The translations under genes and the position numbers were made by a program. Shown in pieces: positions 44,570 through 55,884 of a stretch of DNA of 64,000 nucleotides. Below the pieces are notes generated by a model, which saw nothing but the letters and a program-made list of their open reading frames with translations, ran no database searches and was not told the origin of the DNA. This stretch comes from Proteles cristata cristata. Lineage: Eukaryota > Chordata > Mammalia > Carnivora > Hyaenidae. Position 1 is the first letter of the stretch, and each line of letters opens with the position of its first letter. The DNA lies in assembly GCA_017311185.1 (NCBI GenBank), contig JAESUZ010003883.1, positions 1,259,501 to 1,323,500 of the forward strand, in the 5' to 3' direction.

Positions 44570-46654
44570 AAATAGTTTAATATTATCTTTCATTTGGTTC
44601 ATTCCAAGTAGGTGTTTTTCTATACTCCGTGACTTTAATACAACTTTAATATATTAAAATAATCGTGTTACAAAAGAAATTGCTGTTGCTCAGTTCACTT
44701 TGGTATCATGTTAGTAATACAGAAGCAAAAAAGGCAGTGTATCCAATCTGTTCTGACACCCTGCAATCATTTACATTGCACTTGATCATTTCGTAGAAAG
44801 ACCGTCATCTTACAAAATTTCACTAAAAATACATCGTTATCTCCAGAAGCATGCTAGAAGCTCTCAGTAATTTGAGTTGCTGAGGGGCAAGTACATACAA
44901 TGTAAGTACATCAATAAGGTAATGTAAGGGATATCTTTCTATTTCATAACATTTGAAATCATGTCTGAAATGCAGAAACATAATTAAGGCAAATGAGTAT
45001 AGTATGTTAATATTCCAATCCAGAATTGGAAAAGTTTTGCTGATTTCTCCAACTTTTACTAATGACTGAAATGAAAATGGCATTGTCTGGACAAATGAGT
45101 TGTTTCCTTTTATACTAAGGAAAGGCTTCTTAAATTCATCACAGTTGCCATTTTGGACTAGGTATTTCTTTGTTTGCAGGGAGAAGGGTGCTGTATTCTG
45201 TGCACTGTAGGATATTAACAGCATCTCTAGCATACCCATTAGTTGTCAGTAATATCACCCCAGTCCTGATATTAAAAAATATGCCTTCACGTATTGCCAA
45301 ATATCATCTGGGGAACCAAACTTCCTCCAGTTAAGAACTAATGATTGAAGTAGGTCATTTAAATGTTCTGTTGACAATTTGGACACTTGTTAATAATGAT
45401 ATATTTTCAGTGTTATATATCTGACAAATAACAGGTTAGTTAACATTTGTTTATCAAGGAAAACAGATTAATGAAACATTTATTCTCTGCCACATATAAG
45501 GATAAATGAGAAAAATAGTTCTGATACAAAGTACTTAAACTTTTCTCATTCTGTTTTCCAAATAGAATGATTAAAAAAAAAAATTAGAAATGTGTTTCTA
45601 ACCTATTACCTAATTACTGAACAAAATTCACCAAATGTGTAAACCTGATAATTCTACCTACTACAGTGATACTTCCTTTTAGTTTTTTAAAATTATCTAG
45701 GCCACTGCTATCTTTAGTATTTTTTACATAGAATTCAAAGGATCCAAAAACTGTTTTCTTAGTTCAGTCCTTTCTCAAAGATTTGTTTCTTTGCTTGGCC
45801 ATATTTTAAGACCAATCGGAAGTGTATGTTTAGTCAAAGCACAGTTAGAAATTTTGATGCAGAGAGTTTGCGTTGGCATGAAACACTGCTGTTTATTTGT
45901 AATCCCCTCTGTGTATGCAATTTGACAGCATTTTAGGCTCCCCAGTTAGTGAGTTACCAGTAACCTCTAACCCCTGGGCTTAGTCAATCTGATACCATCT
46001 CCATGTAGGTTGTCATAGCTGTGTTGACTCATTTACTTTATTGGGAATTAAAAATCAGATTATTTATATTGTTTTGTTTATTCTTCCCCAGTTTCTCCCA
46101 TCCATTCAGATAGTAGATTTCCAACCACTTGCTACATCTCTACACATAGTAATATGTTGAATAGATGGAAGTGTTAATTGGCATTTCCTTTTGAATGATC
46201 TGGATATTTGGACAGATCTATTTCTTTTTAAAAGTCACGCATTTTCAATGCTAGTATCAACCTCTATATAAAAACATAATAAAATTATGAAATGTAGCAG
46301 CATTTATGTTAACTTGATGATAACTGTAATTACACAAGACCATAAATGTTCATAGGAGAAACTAGAGGAGGCAAGAAGGATTAGATCCTTATTAAATCTA
46401 CAATACATATTTTTTTTAACAGACATCATTTCACCCATGCAATCATTTCTTTTTCTTTTGTTTTTCTTTTTAACACATTTAGTTTAGTTTAATTTTGCCA
46501 AAAATAAATTTACAGAATTTCAAAGAAACCATTGTGATGAGTTAGTTAAGTGTAAGTTTGAAGATACTGTGGTATGCTACGAAGTGAAATTCCATTTTAG
46601 AAATATCTCTTTTAATGTGATGTGTCTGTCAAATTTCTCCTGGGTTTTTTGATG
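44570..46654. other. Repeat-poor unique interval
   Basis: About 2.1 kb without a recognised transposon. A 138-codon minus-strand frame (44823-45239) is the longest frame here outside repeats, with no recognisable domain. 45840-46090 is less AT-rich and contains an AP-1-like TGACTCA at 46025. Neither is called as a gene or a proven regulatory site. Confidence 0.5.
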
Positions 46655-46995
46655 TTTAAGAAATACCTTTACATTTTAGAGGCTTACAACAAAACATTTT
46701 TCTTACTTAGGTCTGCGAGTGGACTAGAGTGGTTCTGATTGAGGCTACAGATCAGGCTCTTCTCATGATGGATATCAGAAACACCAGGCAATAGGCCAAA
46801 TTGTGGCTACCAACATTCCATTGTTTATAGGAAGTCACATCAATGGGCAGGGAAATAAACTCCAGCAATTCCAGTGATGGGCGTAACCTCAATTAACTTC
46901 AGTAGAATGGATACACAATTAAGGAAGAGAGTGAAGGATTGGGAATGGCTTGTACCACAAGGGCTGAATTGTCAAAGTTCACAAATACTACTCAA
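46655..46995. repeat. Ancient LTR-like repeat, family uncertain
   Basis: GAGGCTTACAACAAAACATT, GGCTCTTCTCATGATGGATA, AGGAAGTCACATCAATGGGC, AGGGAAATAAACTCCAGC and AAGGATTGGGAATGGCTTG parallel an old mammalian LTR-type repeat pattern. Ends and family not resolved. Confidence 0.4.
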
Positions 46996-47339
46996 TACCC
47001 ACCTTTACTGGTAATGGAGACAAAGCAAAAATTAGGCACAGAAATTGCAGTCCTTTCTTGAATGGTATCCCAACCTGTCCGATGCACCTTCTGAGAGTAT
47101 TTTTCCCTACACTGGAACATATTTTGGTTTTGAAGTGACTGCTAAACACACATAATTTGTAAATCTTTTTAGATACTTTGATAACACACTGAAGTAGAGA
47201 GACATATGGAAACTTAGATTATTGATTTTAGATCCTTTTCTAATATATACATTCAATGGTAAAATTTTCCTCTAAATACCATTTTCATCCCACCACACAG
47301 ATTTTGATAAATTACATTTTCTTTTCATTTATTTTAATA
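46996..47339. other. Unique interval
   Basis: Nothing recognisable. Confidence 0.4.
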
Positions 47340-47560
47340 TTTAATATTTTTTAAAAATCTGAAGAGGATTTCTTTTTTTTTACCTTCTTTGACCTTAATG
47401 CCAATTAGAACTATGTTGTTAAATTTCCATGTATTTGGAGATTTTCCAGTTATCTTTCTGTTATTGTTTCTTTCTTTTTTTTTTTTCCTAGTTTAATTCC
47501 AATGTGGTCAGAGAGCAAAACTGTATGATTTGTATTCATTTGAATTTGTTAAGTTGTGTT

Positions 47561-47785
47561 TTACAGCCCAGAATGTGATCTATCTTGGTAAATAATCCAT
47601 ATGAGTTGGAGAAGAATGTGTATTCTGCTGTTGTTGTATGAAGTAGTTAGTGTACAGATGCCAATAATACCCAGTTGATTGATGGTATTATTGGGTTCAA
47701 CTAAATTCTTACTGATATTCTTCTTGGTGGATGTGTCCATTTCTGAGAGAGGGGTGTTGAAGTTTCCAACTAATAGTGCATTCAT
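47561..47785 (-). pseudogene. L1M ORF2 endonuclease fragment
   Basis: The frame resembles the L1 endonuclease region, with GNFN where the family has GDFN, so the catalytic-site aspartate is changed. It lacks the rest of ORF2 in frame. It is a relic. Confidence 0.75.
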
Positions 47786-48368
47786 CTGTTTCTTCGATCA
47801 ATTTTTGCCTCATTTAGTTTGGCATTCTGTTGTTAGGTACATATTTAGTAAGGGCTTTTATGACTTCTGAGGAACCGACTGCTTTGTAATTATGTCATTC
47901 CTTTTATACTTAAAATTGTCCTTACTTTAAAGTCTGCTCAATTTGAAATTAATATAATGACTCCTGCTTTTTTTGATTAGTGTTACCAGATATGATTTTC
48001 TCCATTTACTTTTAATCTATATGTGACTTTATATTTAAAGTGAGTTTCCTAGGTGATGTGATTTGATACACTTTGACATTCTCTAGTTTTTCATTGGTGG
48101 ATCTAGATCATTGATATTCAAAGTGATTAGTGATATAGTAAGATTAGTATCTACCATATTTGTTCTATTTTTTACTGTTGTCCTTTGTTCCAAGTTTTGT
48201 TTTCCATTTTTTTCCTTTGCCTTTTGTATTTTTCACTGAATATTTTATATATTTACATTTTCTCTCCTTTTTTAGCAGATTAGTTATATTTATTTAAGCA
48301 TTTTATTTTTTTCAGTGGTTTTCCTAGTTTTTTAATATCCACTTAACAGCTAATACAAGTTAACTTTA

Positions 48369-48608
48369 TTTTTATCTTCTTTTTTTATTTTTTTTTTAAT
48401 TTATTTTATTTTATTTTTTTTTTTGAGAAAGAGAAAGCCTTTGTGTACACAAACAGGGGAGGGGCAGGGAGAGGGAGAGAGAATCCCAAGCAGGTTCCAT
48501 GATCAGTGCAGAGCCCCAATTGGGGCCTGATCTAACAACACTGAGGTCGTGACCTGATATGAAATCAAGAGTTGGTTGGTTAACTGATTGAACCTCCCAG
48601 ATACCCTG
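48369..48608 (-). mobile_element. CAN-SINE, older, inside L1M
   Basis: Antisense copy: extended T/A-rich tail, GGGGAGGGGCAGGGAGAGG, GAATCCCAAGCAGGTTCC, GGTCGTGACCTGATATG. Duplication AGTTAACTTTA / AGTTACCTTTA (48358-48368 and 48609-48619). Confidence 0.92.
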
Positions 48609-48751
48609 AGTTACCTTTAGACGACACTGTAGCACAACATGGATAACATGAATTCTTTATAATACCAAAATAATTCTTAGTCCTTCTTCCTGTCCCTTGT
48701 ATCATTATGGCCATTCATTGTACTTATTTATAAACATTTATAAGCTTATGT

Positions 48752-48812
48752 ATATATATAAGCTTCTGTATATATACATGTATATATATATGTACGTGTG
48801 TATACACATACA
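48752..48812. repeat. TA-rich simple sequence
   Basis: TATATATATAAGCTTCTG and ATACATGTATATATATATGT; low-complexity DNA with an AAGCTT quasi-palindrome. Confidence 0.85.
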
Positions 48813-49479
48813 TATAAGAGATATATTTAAGATACATCATCAAATACTGCTATTATTATTTTGAAAAAAATGTTATCTCTGAGATCAGTTAGTAATAAGA
48901 AAAATAAAAGGGTTTGTTTTTTTTTTTACTTTTTTGTTTTTTACTTATTCTTTTCCTGATGTTCCTCTTTTATATATATATAACTGACTTTCTGACCTAT
49001 GTCTTTTTTCTTACTCTCTAAAGAACTTATTTTAACATTTCTTGTAAGACAAGACTGTTGTCAAAAACTTCCCTCAGTTTTCGATTATCTGTTAAAGTCT
49101 GTTTCTTCTTCAGTTTTGAGGGATGATATCTCAAGATGCAGAATTCTAGGCTGGTATTTTTTGTTTTGTTATGTTTTTTTTGTTTATTTTTGTTTTCCCT
49201 CACAATACTTTGAATACTCTGTTCTCATCTGGCTTACATGGTTTCTGAGAAATGGGATATAATTCTTATCTTTCTTCCTCTACAGGTAAAGTATTTTTCC
49301 CCTCTGGCTCTTTTCAGAATTTTTTCTTTATATTAGATTTTTGTAATTTGAAAATTATGTGTCTAGGTGTCATTGTCATTTATCCTCTTTGTTGTTTTCT
49401 GAGCTTCCTGAATCTGTTATTTGGTGCCTGACATTAATCTGGGGAAGATTCTCTGTCATTATTGTTTCAAATATTCTCT

Positions 49480-49480
<1 letters not shown>

Positions 49481-49551
<71 letters not shown>

Positions 49552-49657
49552 TCCTTCCTTCCTTCCTTCCTTCCTTCCTTCCTTCCTTCCTTCCTTCCTT
49601 TCCTTCCTTTCCTTCCTTCCTTCCTTCCTTCCTTCCTTCCTTCCTTCCTTCCTTCCT
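49481..49657 (+). repeat. Compound (CTTT)n(CCTT)n microsatellite
   Basis: About 18 CTTT units (49481-49552) pass into about 26 CCTT units with two slips (49553-49657). Pure polypyrimidine over about 177 bp. The three SFLSFFLP-type frames and the minus KEGRKEGR frame are its translations. Confidence 0.98.
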
Positions 49658-50854
49658 CTTTTAATATTCCCATTACACTTATGTTATCCTACATAGTTGT
49701 CCTATGGTCCTTGGATATTCTGTTGTGTTTCATTTTCATTTTTCCTCTCTTTCCTTTTAGTTTTTGAGGATCCTACTGATATATCCTCCAACTTAGAAAT
49801 GTTTACTCAGGCATGTCCAACTAATAAGCCCATCAAAGGCATGGTTTGTTTTTTTTATTCTCTTATCTCTAGCATTTCCTTTTGTTTCTTTCTTAGGATT
49901 TCCATATCTGCTTATATTGCTCATCTGTTCTTGCATGCTGTCTGTTTTATTGATTAGAGCTCTTAGCATATTAATCATAGCTGCTTTGAAATCCAGACTT
50001 AATATTCTAACATACATCTCTTCGAACTATGTTTTTCACCTTTGGACATGCCTTATCATTTTTTACTGATAATCAGACATGATATGCTAGGTTAAAGGAA
50101 CTACTGTCAATAGTCCTTTAGTAATGTAGTAGTAGTGGTGGTGTGGGAGGAGGGAATTCTATAGTTCTATAATTAGGTATCAGTCTTTTAGTGAGCCTGT
50201 GCCTCTGGTCCGTGAACTTCACAGGCATTTATGTTTTTGTTTCCCACTTAGGTGGGACACAATGGATAGGGTGTCTGGAATTGGGTATTTTTCTTCCCCA
50301 ACTAAGTTAAGCTATGATAATACTGGGCAAATTAAGCTCTAGCTAAGTAGTTTCCCCTAGGACAAGGCTCATTAAGAAGATAAGAACTTTTGGGTGTATT
50401 TCAAAATGGTTCCTGCTCTCCTCTCTCTGCCAACAGCAGAGGGGGATTTTCCTCTGAGGCTAACAGCAAGAAAATGGTCAAACTCCTGGAAATAAATCTC
50501 ACAACATTGTGGGAGATCCTCTATGACAGGTGTCTCTGGAACTTTTAGCTCTCAGAGTAGACTGCACTAAACCTCCTTGTCAATTACAGTTCTGCTTTTC
50601 TTACACTGGTACTGGTTTCTGGTGTTTGCCATTTGTGAATCTCTACCCTGGTAAGATGGTAAGCCATGATGACCTGTATTTGCTTGTCTTTCTCAGTGGA
50701 GACAGCACTCTGTCACGTGTCCTCCTGTCTTATGGATCCAAGAAGAGTTGTTAGTTGTTCAGTATCTTCAGCTTTTTATCTGTCATTAGGATAGCATGGT
50801 GACTTCCAAGCTATATTCTTGCAGAAATCAAAAGTCCAATATTATGCATTTTAA

Positions 50855-51054
50855 AATTTATTTATTTATTTTGAGAGAGAGCGAGAGGACATGTGAGTTG
50901 AGGAGGGACAGACAGAGAGGGAGAAAGAATCCCAAGCAAGCTCCTCTATATCTGTGCAGAGCCCAATGCGGAACTCAATCTCATAAATATCAGATCATGA
51001 TCTGAGTGAAATCAAGAGTATGACACTTAACTGACTGGCTAATCCAGTCACCCC
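50855..51054 (-). mobile_element. CAN-SINE, older
   Basis: Antisense copy next to the L1M 5' end: TTATTTATTTTGAGAGAGAG, GAATCCCAAGCAAGCTCC, CTGTGCAGAGCCCAATGCGG, CAGATCATGATCTGAG. Confidence 0.9.
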
Positions 51055-51136
51055 TATTATTTTAAGCAGGGTTTTGGTGTATGGATTTCTCATTAATATA
51101 ACATCTAAACTTTACACACTGAAATATAAGATATAT

Positions 51137-51398
51137 GGGAGCCTGGGTGTCTCAGTCGGTAGATATCGACTTTTGATTTCAGTTCAAGTCATGATCTTAT
51201 AGTTTGTGAGATCAAGCCCAGAGTAGGGTTGCACATTGCCAGTGCAGAGCATGCTTAGAATTCTCTCCCTCCCCCTTTCTCTCTGCCCCACCCCTGCTTG
51301 TGTTATTTTTCTCTCTCTTTATCTCTTTCTCTCAAAATAAATAAAAATAAACATATAAAATAAAATAAAGTAAAATAAAAAATACAATAAAATAAAAT
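51137..51398 (+). mobile_element. CAN-SINE, older, with extended A-rich tail
   Basis: GGGAGCCTGGGTGTCTCAGT, CAAGTCATGATCTTATAG, GCCAGTGCAGAGCATGC, CT-rich segment, then AAATAAAAT-type tail of about 70 bp. Confidence 0.9.
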
Positions 51399-51987
51399 AC
51401 ATCCTACCTAGAATTTGGCAATATAATTAGACAGTGTGTTGAATTACTGGTGGGAATTGGAGTGATTATTATTTTATTTCATGTTTTGTATTTACCAAAA
51501 TTAAACAAAAGGAAGGAGATAAAAGAGAGGAAGATACATCATCTACCAATTATGGATGAAGTTATTCTTGGAACCATACACAGACCTAAAAAGTATAATA
51601 TATCTCTGTCAAGAAGCTGAAGATAGCAGTTGACATATTTGTCAAAGATCATGATTAGGCATGAATATGAGATGTTTGCCAGTAGGTGTACTCCTTCTGA
51701 TGTGATCACAATCAAAACACAGGTGTCACATATCTTCTTTGATTCTAATTCCTGTAAATAATTTACTCATTGTTCTAATCACTTCATTCATATCCTTCAG
51801 AGTGCAACTATAGTCTGTCAAAGTCACCCCAAGACCCAAAAGAGAGACTATGTATTTTTTTAATAAAAAATGCATTTCCATCATGGATATTTTGAAATAA
51901 ACCTTCAAGTAGTTTCAAGGTCAATTTACATTTTTATATTCTTGTAAGAAAACAAACCCAGCCTTGGCTCTATAAAAATATTTTCCT
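51399..51987. other. Unique interval
   Basis: No gene recognised. A 60-codon minus frame (51726-51908) lacks recognisable features. Confidence 0.45.
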
Positions 51988-52185
51988 GGGGCATTTGGAT
52001 GCCTCAGTCTGCTTCACATCAGACTATAGATTTCAGCTGAGGTCATGATGTCACCATTCGTGAGATCAAGCCCCAAGTAGGATTCTGTGCTGACATCTCA
52101 GAGTCTGCTTGGGTTTTTCTCCCATTCTTTCTCTTCCTCTATCTGTCTCTCTCGAAATAAATAAAAAGACTTCAAAAAACAAAGA
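51988..52185 (+). mobile_element. CAN-SINE, older
   Basis: GGGGCATTTGGATGCCTCAG, GAGGTCATGATGTCACCATT, TGCTGACATCTCAGAGTCTG and AAATAAATAAAAAGAC tail. Confidence 0.9.
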
Positions 52186-52208
52186 TGAAACAAATATTTT
52201 TTCTCCTT

Positions 52209-52412
52209 GGGGCACCTGGGTGGCTCAGTCAGTTAAGCATCTGTCTCTTGGTTTCAGCGCAGATCATGATTTCATGATTTTTGCGATCAAGCCTCACTTT
52301 GGAGTCTATGCTGATAGCTCAGAGTCTGCTTGGGATTCTCTCTCCCTCTCTCTTTGTCCCTCTCCCATTCACATGCATGCATGCTCTCTCTCTGTCTCAT
52401 AAATAACCTTTA
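52209..52412 (+). mobile_element. CAN-SINE, older, in tandem with the previous one
   Basis: GGGGCACCTGGGTGGCTCAG, GCAGATCATGATTTCATG, TGCTGATAGCTCAGAGTCTG, GCTTGGGATTCTCTCTCC and an eroded tail. About 25 bp separates it from the SINE upstream; same orientation. Confidence 0.92.
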
Positions 52413-53419
52413 TGTATATATATTTCCCTTATTTAGAAACAGAGGACATTTCCATATCTATGCTATGTATGAGGAGAGATGTATGAGATGTTCCATATCT
52501 ATGCTATGTATGAGGAGAGATGTATGGCTGTTTCTGACTTACTTTATTTACACGGAGATCACCACTATCTTTGAAAGGGCATATTAAAATTCCATGTATC
52601 TACCAATGAAACAGGTCGCTGGAAAAGAGTTTATCCTACTACAACATTATCAATCATGTTGAAGACATTACTATTCAAAATGAACAAACCCCAATGTTAT
52701 TGTAGTGAGATAACTGCATTGTGTTTCAAAGCCCTTATCTGTCAGCAGTGATATTTTGGCATTTTGATATTCCTTTCACTTTGAAAAAGACAAGTTTTCT
52801 TTCATGACACGAGAAATTGAAAAAAAAATAATAATGCTACAATAAAATTCTATATGTGAGAAGAATTTGCAATTTGAAATTATGATGATCTCATTTTAAC
52901 CTTAATTAAAAGAAATTAGCACCGAGCAGTATGTTTTTTTTTTCCTCACTCATATCTGATAATTAATATTTTAAGCCAAGAATTCTGTTTCATTGCACAA
53001 TTTGACCCACTTTATCCCAATCCTTAATGAACATTCCATAGGGAATTATATGCAGTATATATAATTGACATCAATGAAGTTTTACAATAAACTTTAGGAT
53101 TATTACTCAAGACAGCAAATCTGCAATTTCTCTTAACTCCTTTTGAACAAATCTCATTTTCTTACCCACTTAGACAACTAAAACACTAATATATTCAAAA
53201 ATATAGAGTGAAAGATATAAGAATGATCTTGATGGATGCTTAAGATAGGCTAATGGTTTTCCATTATGAAAACAATTGTGAAAATACAGATGATGGTTGT
53301 TCAGTTTTCTAAAAAGTATTTTCCTATTTGAAAATAAATATAATTTTATATAGTTTTGCATTCCTGAAACCAATGAATAACTATTTCTTTCTTAATAGCT
53401 GCAATAACAGCTTGCAGTT
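52413..53419. other. Unique interval with a tandem duplication
   Basis: No gene seen. Contains the 41-bp tandem duplication at 52450-52526. The frame running through it is a shadow. Confidence 0.5.
52450..52526 (+). repeat. 41-bp tandem duplication
   Basis: A 36-bp block starting TTCCATATCTATGCTATGTA and ending GAGAGATGTATG is repeated exactly at 52450-52485 and 52491-52526, with AGATG between. Identity over 36 bp implies a recent event. Confidence 0.95.
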
Positions 53420-53545
53420 TTCAAATACTTTACTGTTTTCAAGATTAATGCCTATAAATATGTATTAGTACCTCCATTTTGCAGGTGAAAAAACTGAGAC
53501 TTGCAGATTTTATTTTAGAAGTTATGTATCCAGGCTGCCTTTTTC
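53420..53545 (-). repeat. MIR fragment, antisense
   Basis: TAGTACCTCCATTTTGCAGG, TGAAAAAACTGAGACTTGCA and GAAGTTATGTATCCAGGC follow the MIR core in reverse. Confidence 0.7.
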
Positions 53546-53576
53546 CTTTAGTAATTTCTTTAAATGTAAGAATTGT

Positions 53577-53810
53577 TGGGGCGCCTGGGTGACTTAGTCG
53601 GTTAAGCATCCGACTTTTGCTTAGGTCATGATCTAGCTGTTCGTGGGTTTGAGCCCCGCGTCGGGCTCTGTGCTAACTGTCAGCTCAGAGCCTGGAGTCT
53701 GTTTCAGTCTGTGACTCCCTCTCTCACTGACCCTCCCCTGCTCACGCTGTCTCTCTCTCTCTCCTAGAAATAAATAAAACATTAAAAGAAAAAAACAATT
53801 ACTCTAAAAA
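53577..53810 (+). mobile_element. CAN-SINE, young lineage
   Basis: GGGGCGCCTGGGTGACTTAG, CCGACTTTTGCTTAGGTC, GAGCCCCGCGTCGGGCTCTG, CAGTCTGTGACTCCC, CTCCTAGAAATAAATAAA. Exact 15-bp duplication AAATGTAAGAATTGT (53562-53576 and 53811-53825). Confidence 0.97.
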
Positions 53811-53825
53811 AAATGTAAGAATTGT

Positions 53826-54820
53826 ATTTTAGTCACTGAAGTCTATAATATAGCTTCTTAATATATATTTGCTTAAATTAAATTGAATTATTTTTTCACT
53901 ATACCCAACAATATCAGAAAGTTAAGTAACAAAAGTAATATGTGTATGCATACTACACAACATATATATAATATGTGATAGATACATATATAACATATAT
54001 TTAATATATTAAACAGAACAGTATACAGCTTTTAATACTATAATATTATAACTCTGTTAAATATTAAAATATTATAATACTAGCCATTCAGATACTTTTC
54101 TTACTGTATTTTTCCCATCACTGCTTATAAAGAATAAAATCAAAATTACATTTTTGTATGTAATTCTTTATGCATTTCTCTTTTCTACTTTGAAATAGTA
54201 ATATAAGATGCTGCCATAATGTTTTGGGCTTTGGAGATGTACACAAATTTCATTATATTATATTTTAATGAATATAAAATATGCATTATAAAATATACTT
54301 ATTCAATATATAAAATTCAATACATAAAATATAATGCATATAAAACTATATTTTTTAAAAAGTAAGCTGATTTTATACCAGCATTTACTAGCTTCTTGCC
54401 AAGGCATATGCTAGTAAATTCAAGAGTTCCAAGCACTATGGATTGTTACATTTTTTCTTCCCACACACGACTGCATTTGCTTAACTTATTCCTTCCAAGT
54501 CCAGTATCCCTGACTACAAACACAGAACCTGGTTAGAGTAGCTGAAGCTACATTGGTTTGATCAAGGTAGAAGGCAGCCTTGAGAATTACTAATTAAAGA
54601 TTGGGTTTACCCAGACTTTCAGATCTTTCTTCTCCGAACCAAAGATTTACATCTAAAGCTTGAAAGGAAGTAAAGTCAACATCATTTTTCAGTCATTTTC
54701 TACTGTGTTCCTATGTCGTTGGTGTCACCCTTCTAAATACGTTAGCACACATTTAAAGACATTTCATTTTAATGATTTATCTAAATTTGTATTTAGTCTA
54801 GTTACCACTGTTATAAGAAT
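53826..54820. other. Very AT-rich unique interval
   Basis: No gene seen. 53940-54360 is dominated by ATAT/ATAA words with short palindromes. Confidence 0.5.
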
Positions 54821-54827
54821 TTCTATA

Positions 54828-55038
54828 GGGGTGCCTGGGTGACTCAGTCATTTAAGCATCAGACTTCAGCTCAGGTCAAGATCTCACTGTTTGTGAGTTC
54901 GCGTCCTGCGTCGGGCTCTGTGCTGACAGCTAGCTCAGAGCCTGGAGCCTGTTTCAGATTCTGTGTCTCCCTCTCTCTCTGACCCTCCCCTGCTCACACT
55001 CTGTTTCTCTTTGTCTCAAAAACAAACATTTAAAAAAG
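54828..55038 (+). mobile_element. CAN-SINE (TTCAGCTCAGG type)
   Basis: GGGTGCCTGGGTGACTCAGT, CAGACTTCAGCTCAGGTC, TGCTGACAGCTAGCTCAGAG, CAGATTCTGTGTCTCCC, CAAAAACAAACATTT tail. Confidence 0.94.
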
Positions 55039-55429
55039 TCACATACTGTATATATGTTGTGTAGTATGCATTGATTCATTTATTCTATAATGAATCAATT
55101 GGAGAATAAACTTATTCCAAGTTGATTTTGCTATTTATTTGAGTGTAGATGTGGCAAATGATTCCATTTATCGCTTTATAGATGGAAATGATAATCCCAA
55201 AGCTAATGTGACATTTTAAGAATGATAATTGAATGAGACATAGACTATCCCATATTTGTATTTTTCAATACAAAATTAAAAGGAGAAGATATAAGAAAGA
55301 TAAATTTGATAAATTTTTAAAAGATATTTTGAGATAATAATAGTAAATTTTATTTGCATTTTTAATTTAACTGATAAATAGAGAAAGAACCCAGTGAGTT
55401 CTTAGACTCATGAGAGAATCTGAAACTAG
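55039..55429. other. Unique AT-rich interval
   Basis: Nothing recognisable. Confidence 0.4.
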
Positions 55430-55590
55430 TTTTAAAATAGGTGATGGGAATTAAGGAGTGCACTTGTTATAAAGAGTGCCGGGTGTTTACGGAAGTGTTG
55501 AATCACTGTACCTTACACCTGAAACTAATATTACACTGTATGTTTACTAACTTGAATTTCAATAAACACCTAGAAAAAAATGATGTTACT
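55430..55590 (+). mobile_element. Carnivoran L1 3' end fragment
   Basis: AGGTGATGGGAATTAAGGAG, GTGTTGAATCACTGTACCTT, ACACCTGAAACTAATATTAC and CACTGTATGTTTACTAACTT are the terminal 3'UTR of carnivoran L1, followed by an A-rich tail. Confidence 0.75.
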
Positions 55591-55642
55591 TGGAAAAATA
55601 AATAAATAAACAAGAGAATATGTTTAAATAAGATCTCATTTA

Positions 55643-55806
55643 GGGCCTCCTGGGTGGTTCAGCTGGTCAAGCATCTGATTCTTGGTTTCAGCTCTGGTCA
55701 TGATCACACAGTTCATGAGATAGAGCCCTGAATTGGGTTCTGCACTGACAGAGTGGGCCCTGTCTCCCCCTCTCTCCTCTCCCCTGCTTGTGTGCATGTG
55801 CGCACG

Positions 55807-55841
<35 letters not shown>

Positions 55842-55871
55842 TCTCTCAGCAATAAATAAAACTTAAAAAAA
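55643..55871 (+). mobile_element. CAN-SINE, older
   Basis: GGGCCTCCTGGGTGGTTCAG, CTTGGTTTCAGCTCTGGTC, CACTGACAGAGTGGGCC, (CT)n and AATAAATAAAACTT tail. Duplication AAGATCTCATTTA / AAGATCTTATTTA (55630-55642 and 55872-55884). Confidence 0.94.
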
Positions 55872-55884
55872 AAGATCTTATTTA

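Larger units (their letters stand above)
47340..50850 (-). mobile_element. Long L1M element, antisense, endonuclease to 5'UTR
   Basis: Runs antisense with its 5' end at high coordinates. 47561-47785 reads as a decayed ORF2 endonuclease segment (VGNFNTPLSEMDTS, NNTINQLGIIGI). 47790-48200 continues the ORF2 N-terminal region. 48200-49480 and 49660-50850 follow an old L1M 5' region (TTTAACATTTCTTGTAAGAC, GCAGAATTCTAGGCTGGTAT, ATGGTGACTTCCAAGCTATA). Interrupted by a SINE and a CTTT/CCTT array. I did not find a recognisable ORF1. Non-functional. Confidence 0.75.

Noticed and set aside
46050..46092. Pyrimidine tract ending CCCCAG, like a splice acceptor
   Set aside because: No open exon, donor site or conserved frame follows; such motifs are common by chance.
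49359..49767. Three overlapping ~100-codon frames rich in SFLP/SFFL and a KEGRK frame opposite
   Set aside because: They are translations of the CTTT/CCTT microsatellite, not genes.
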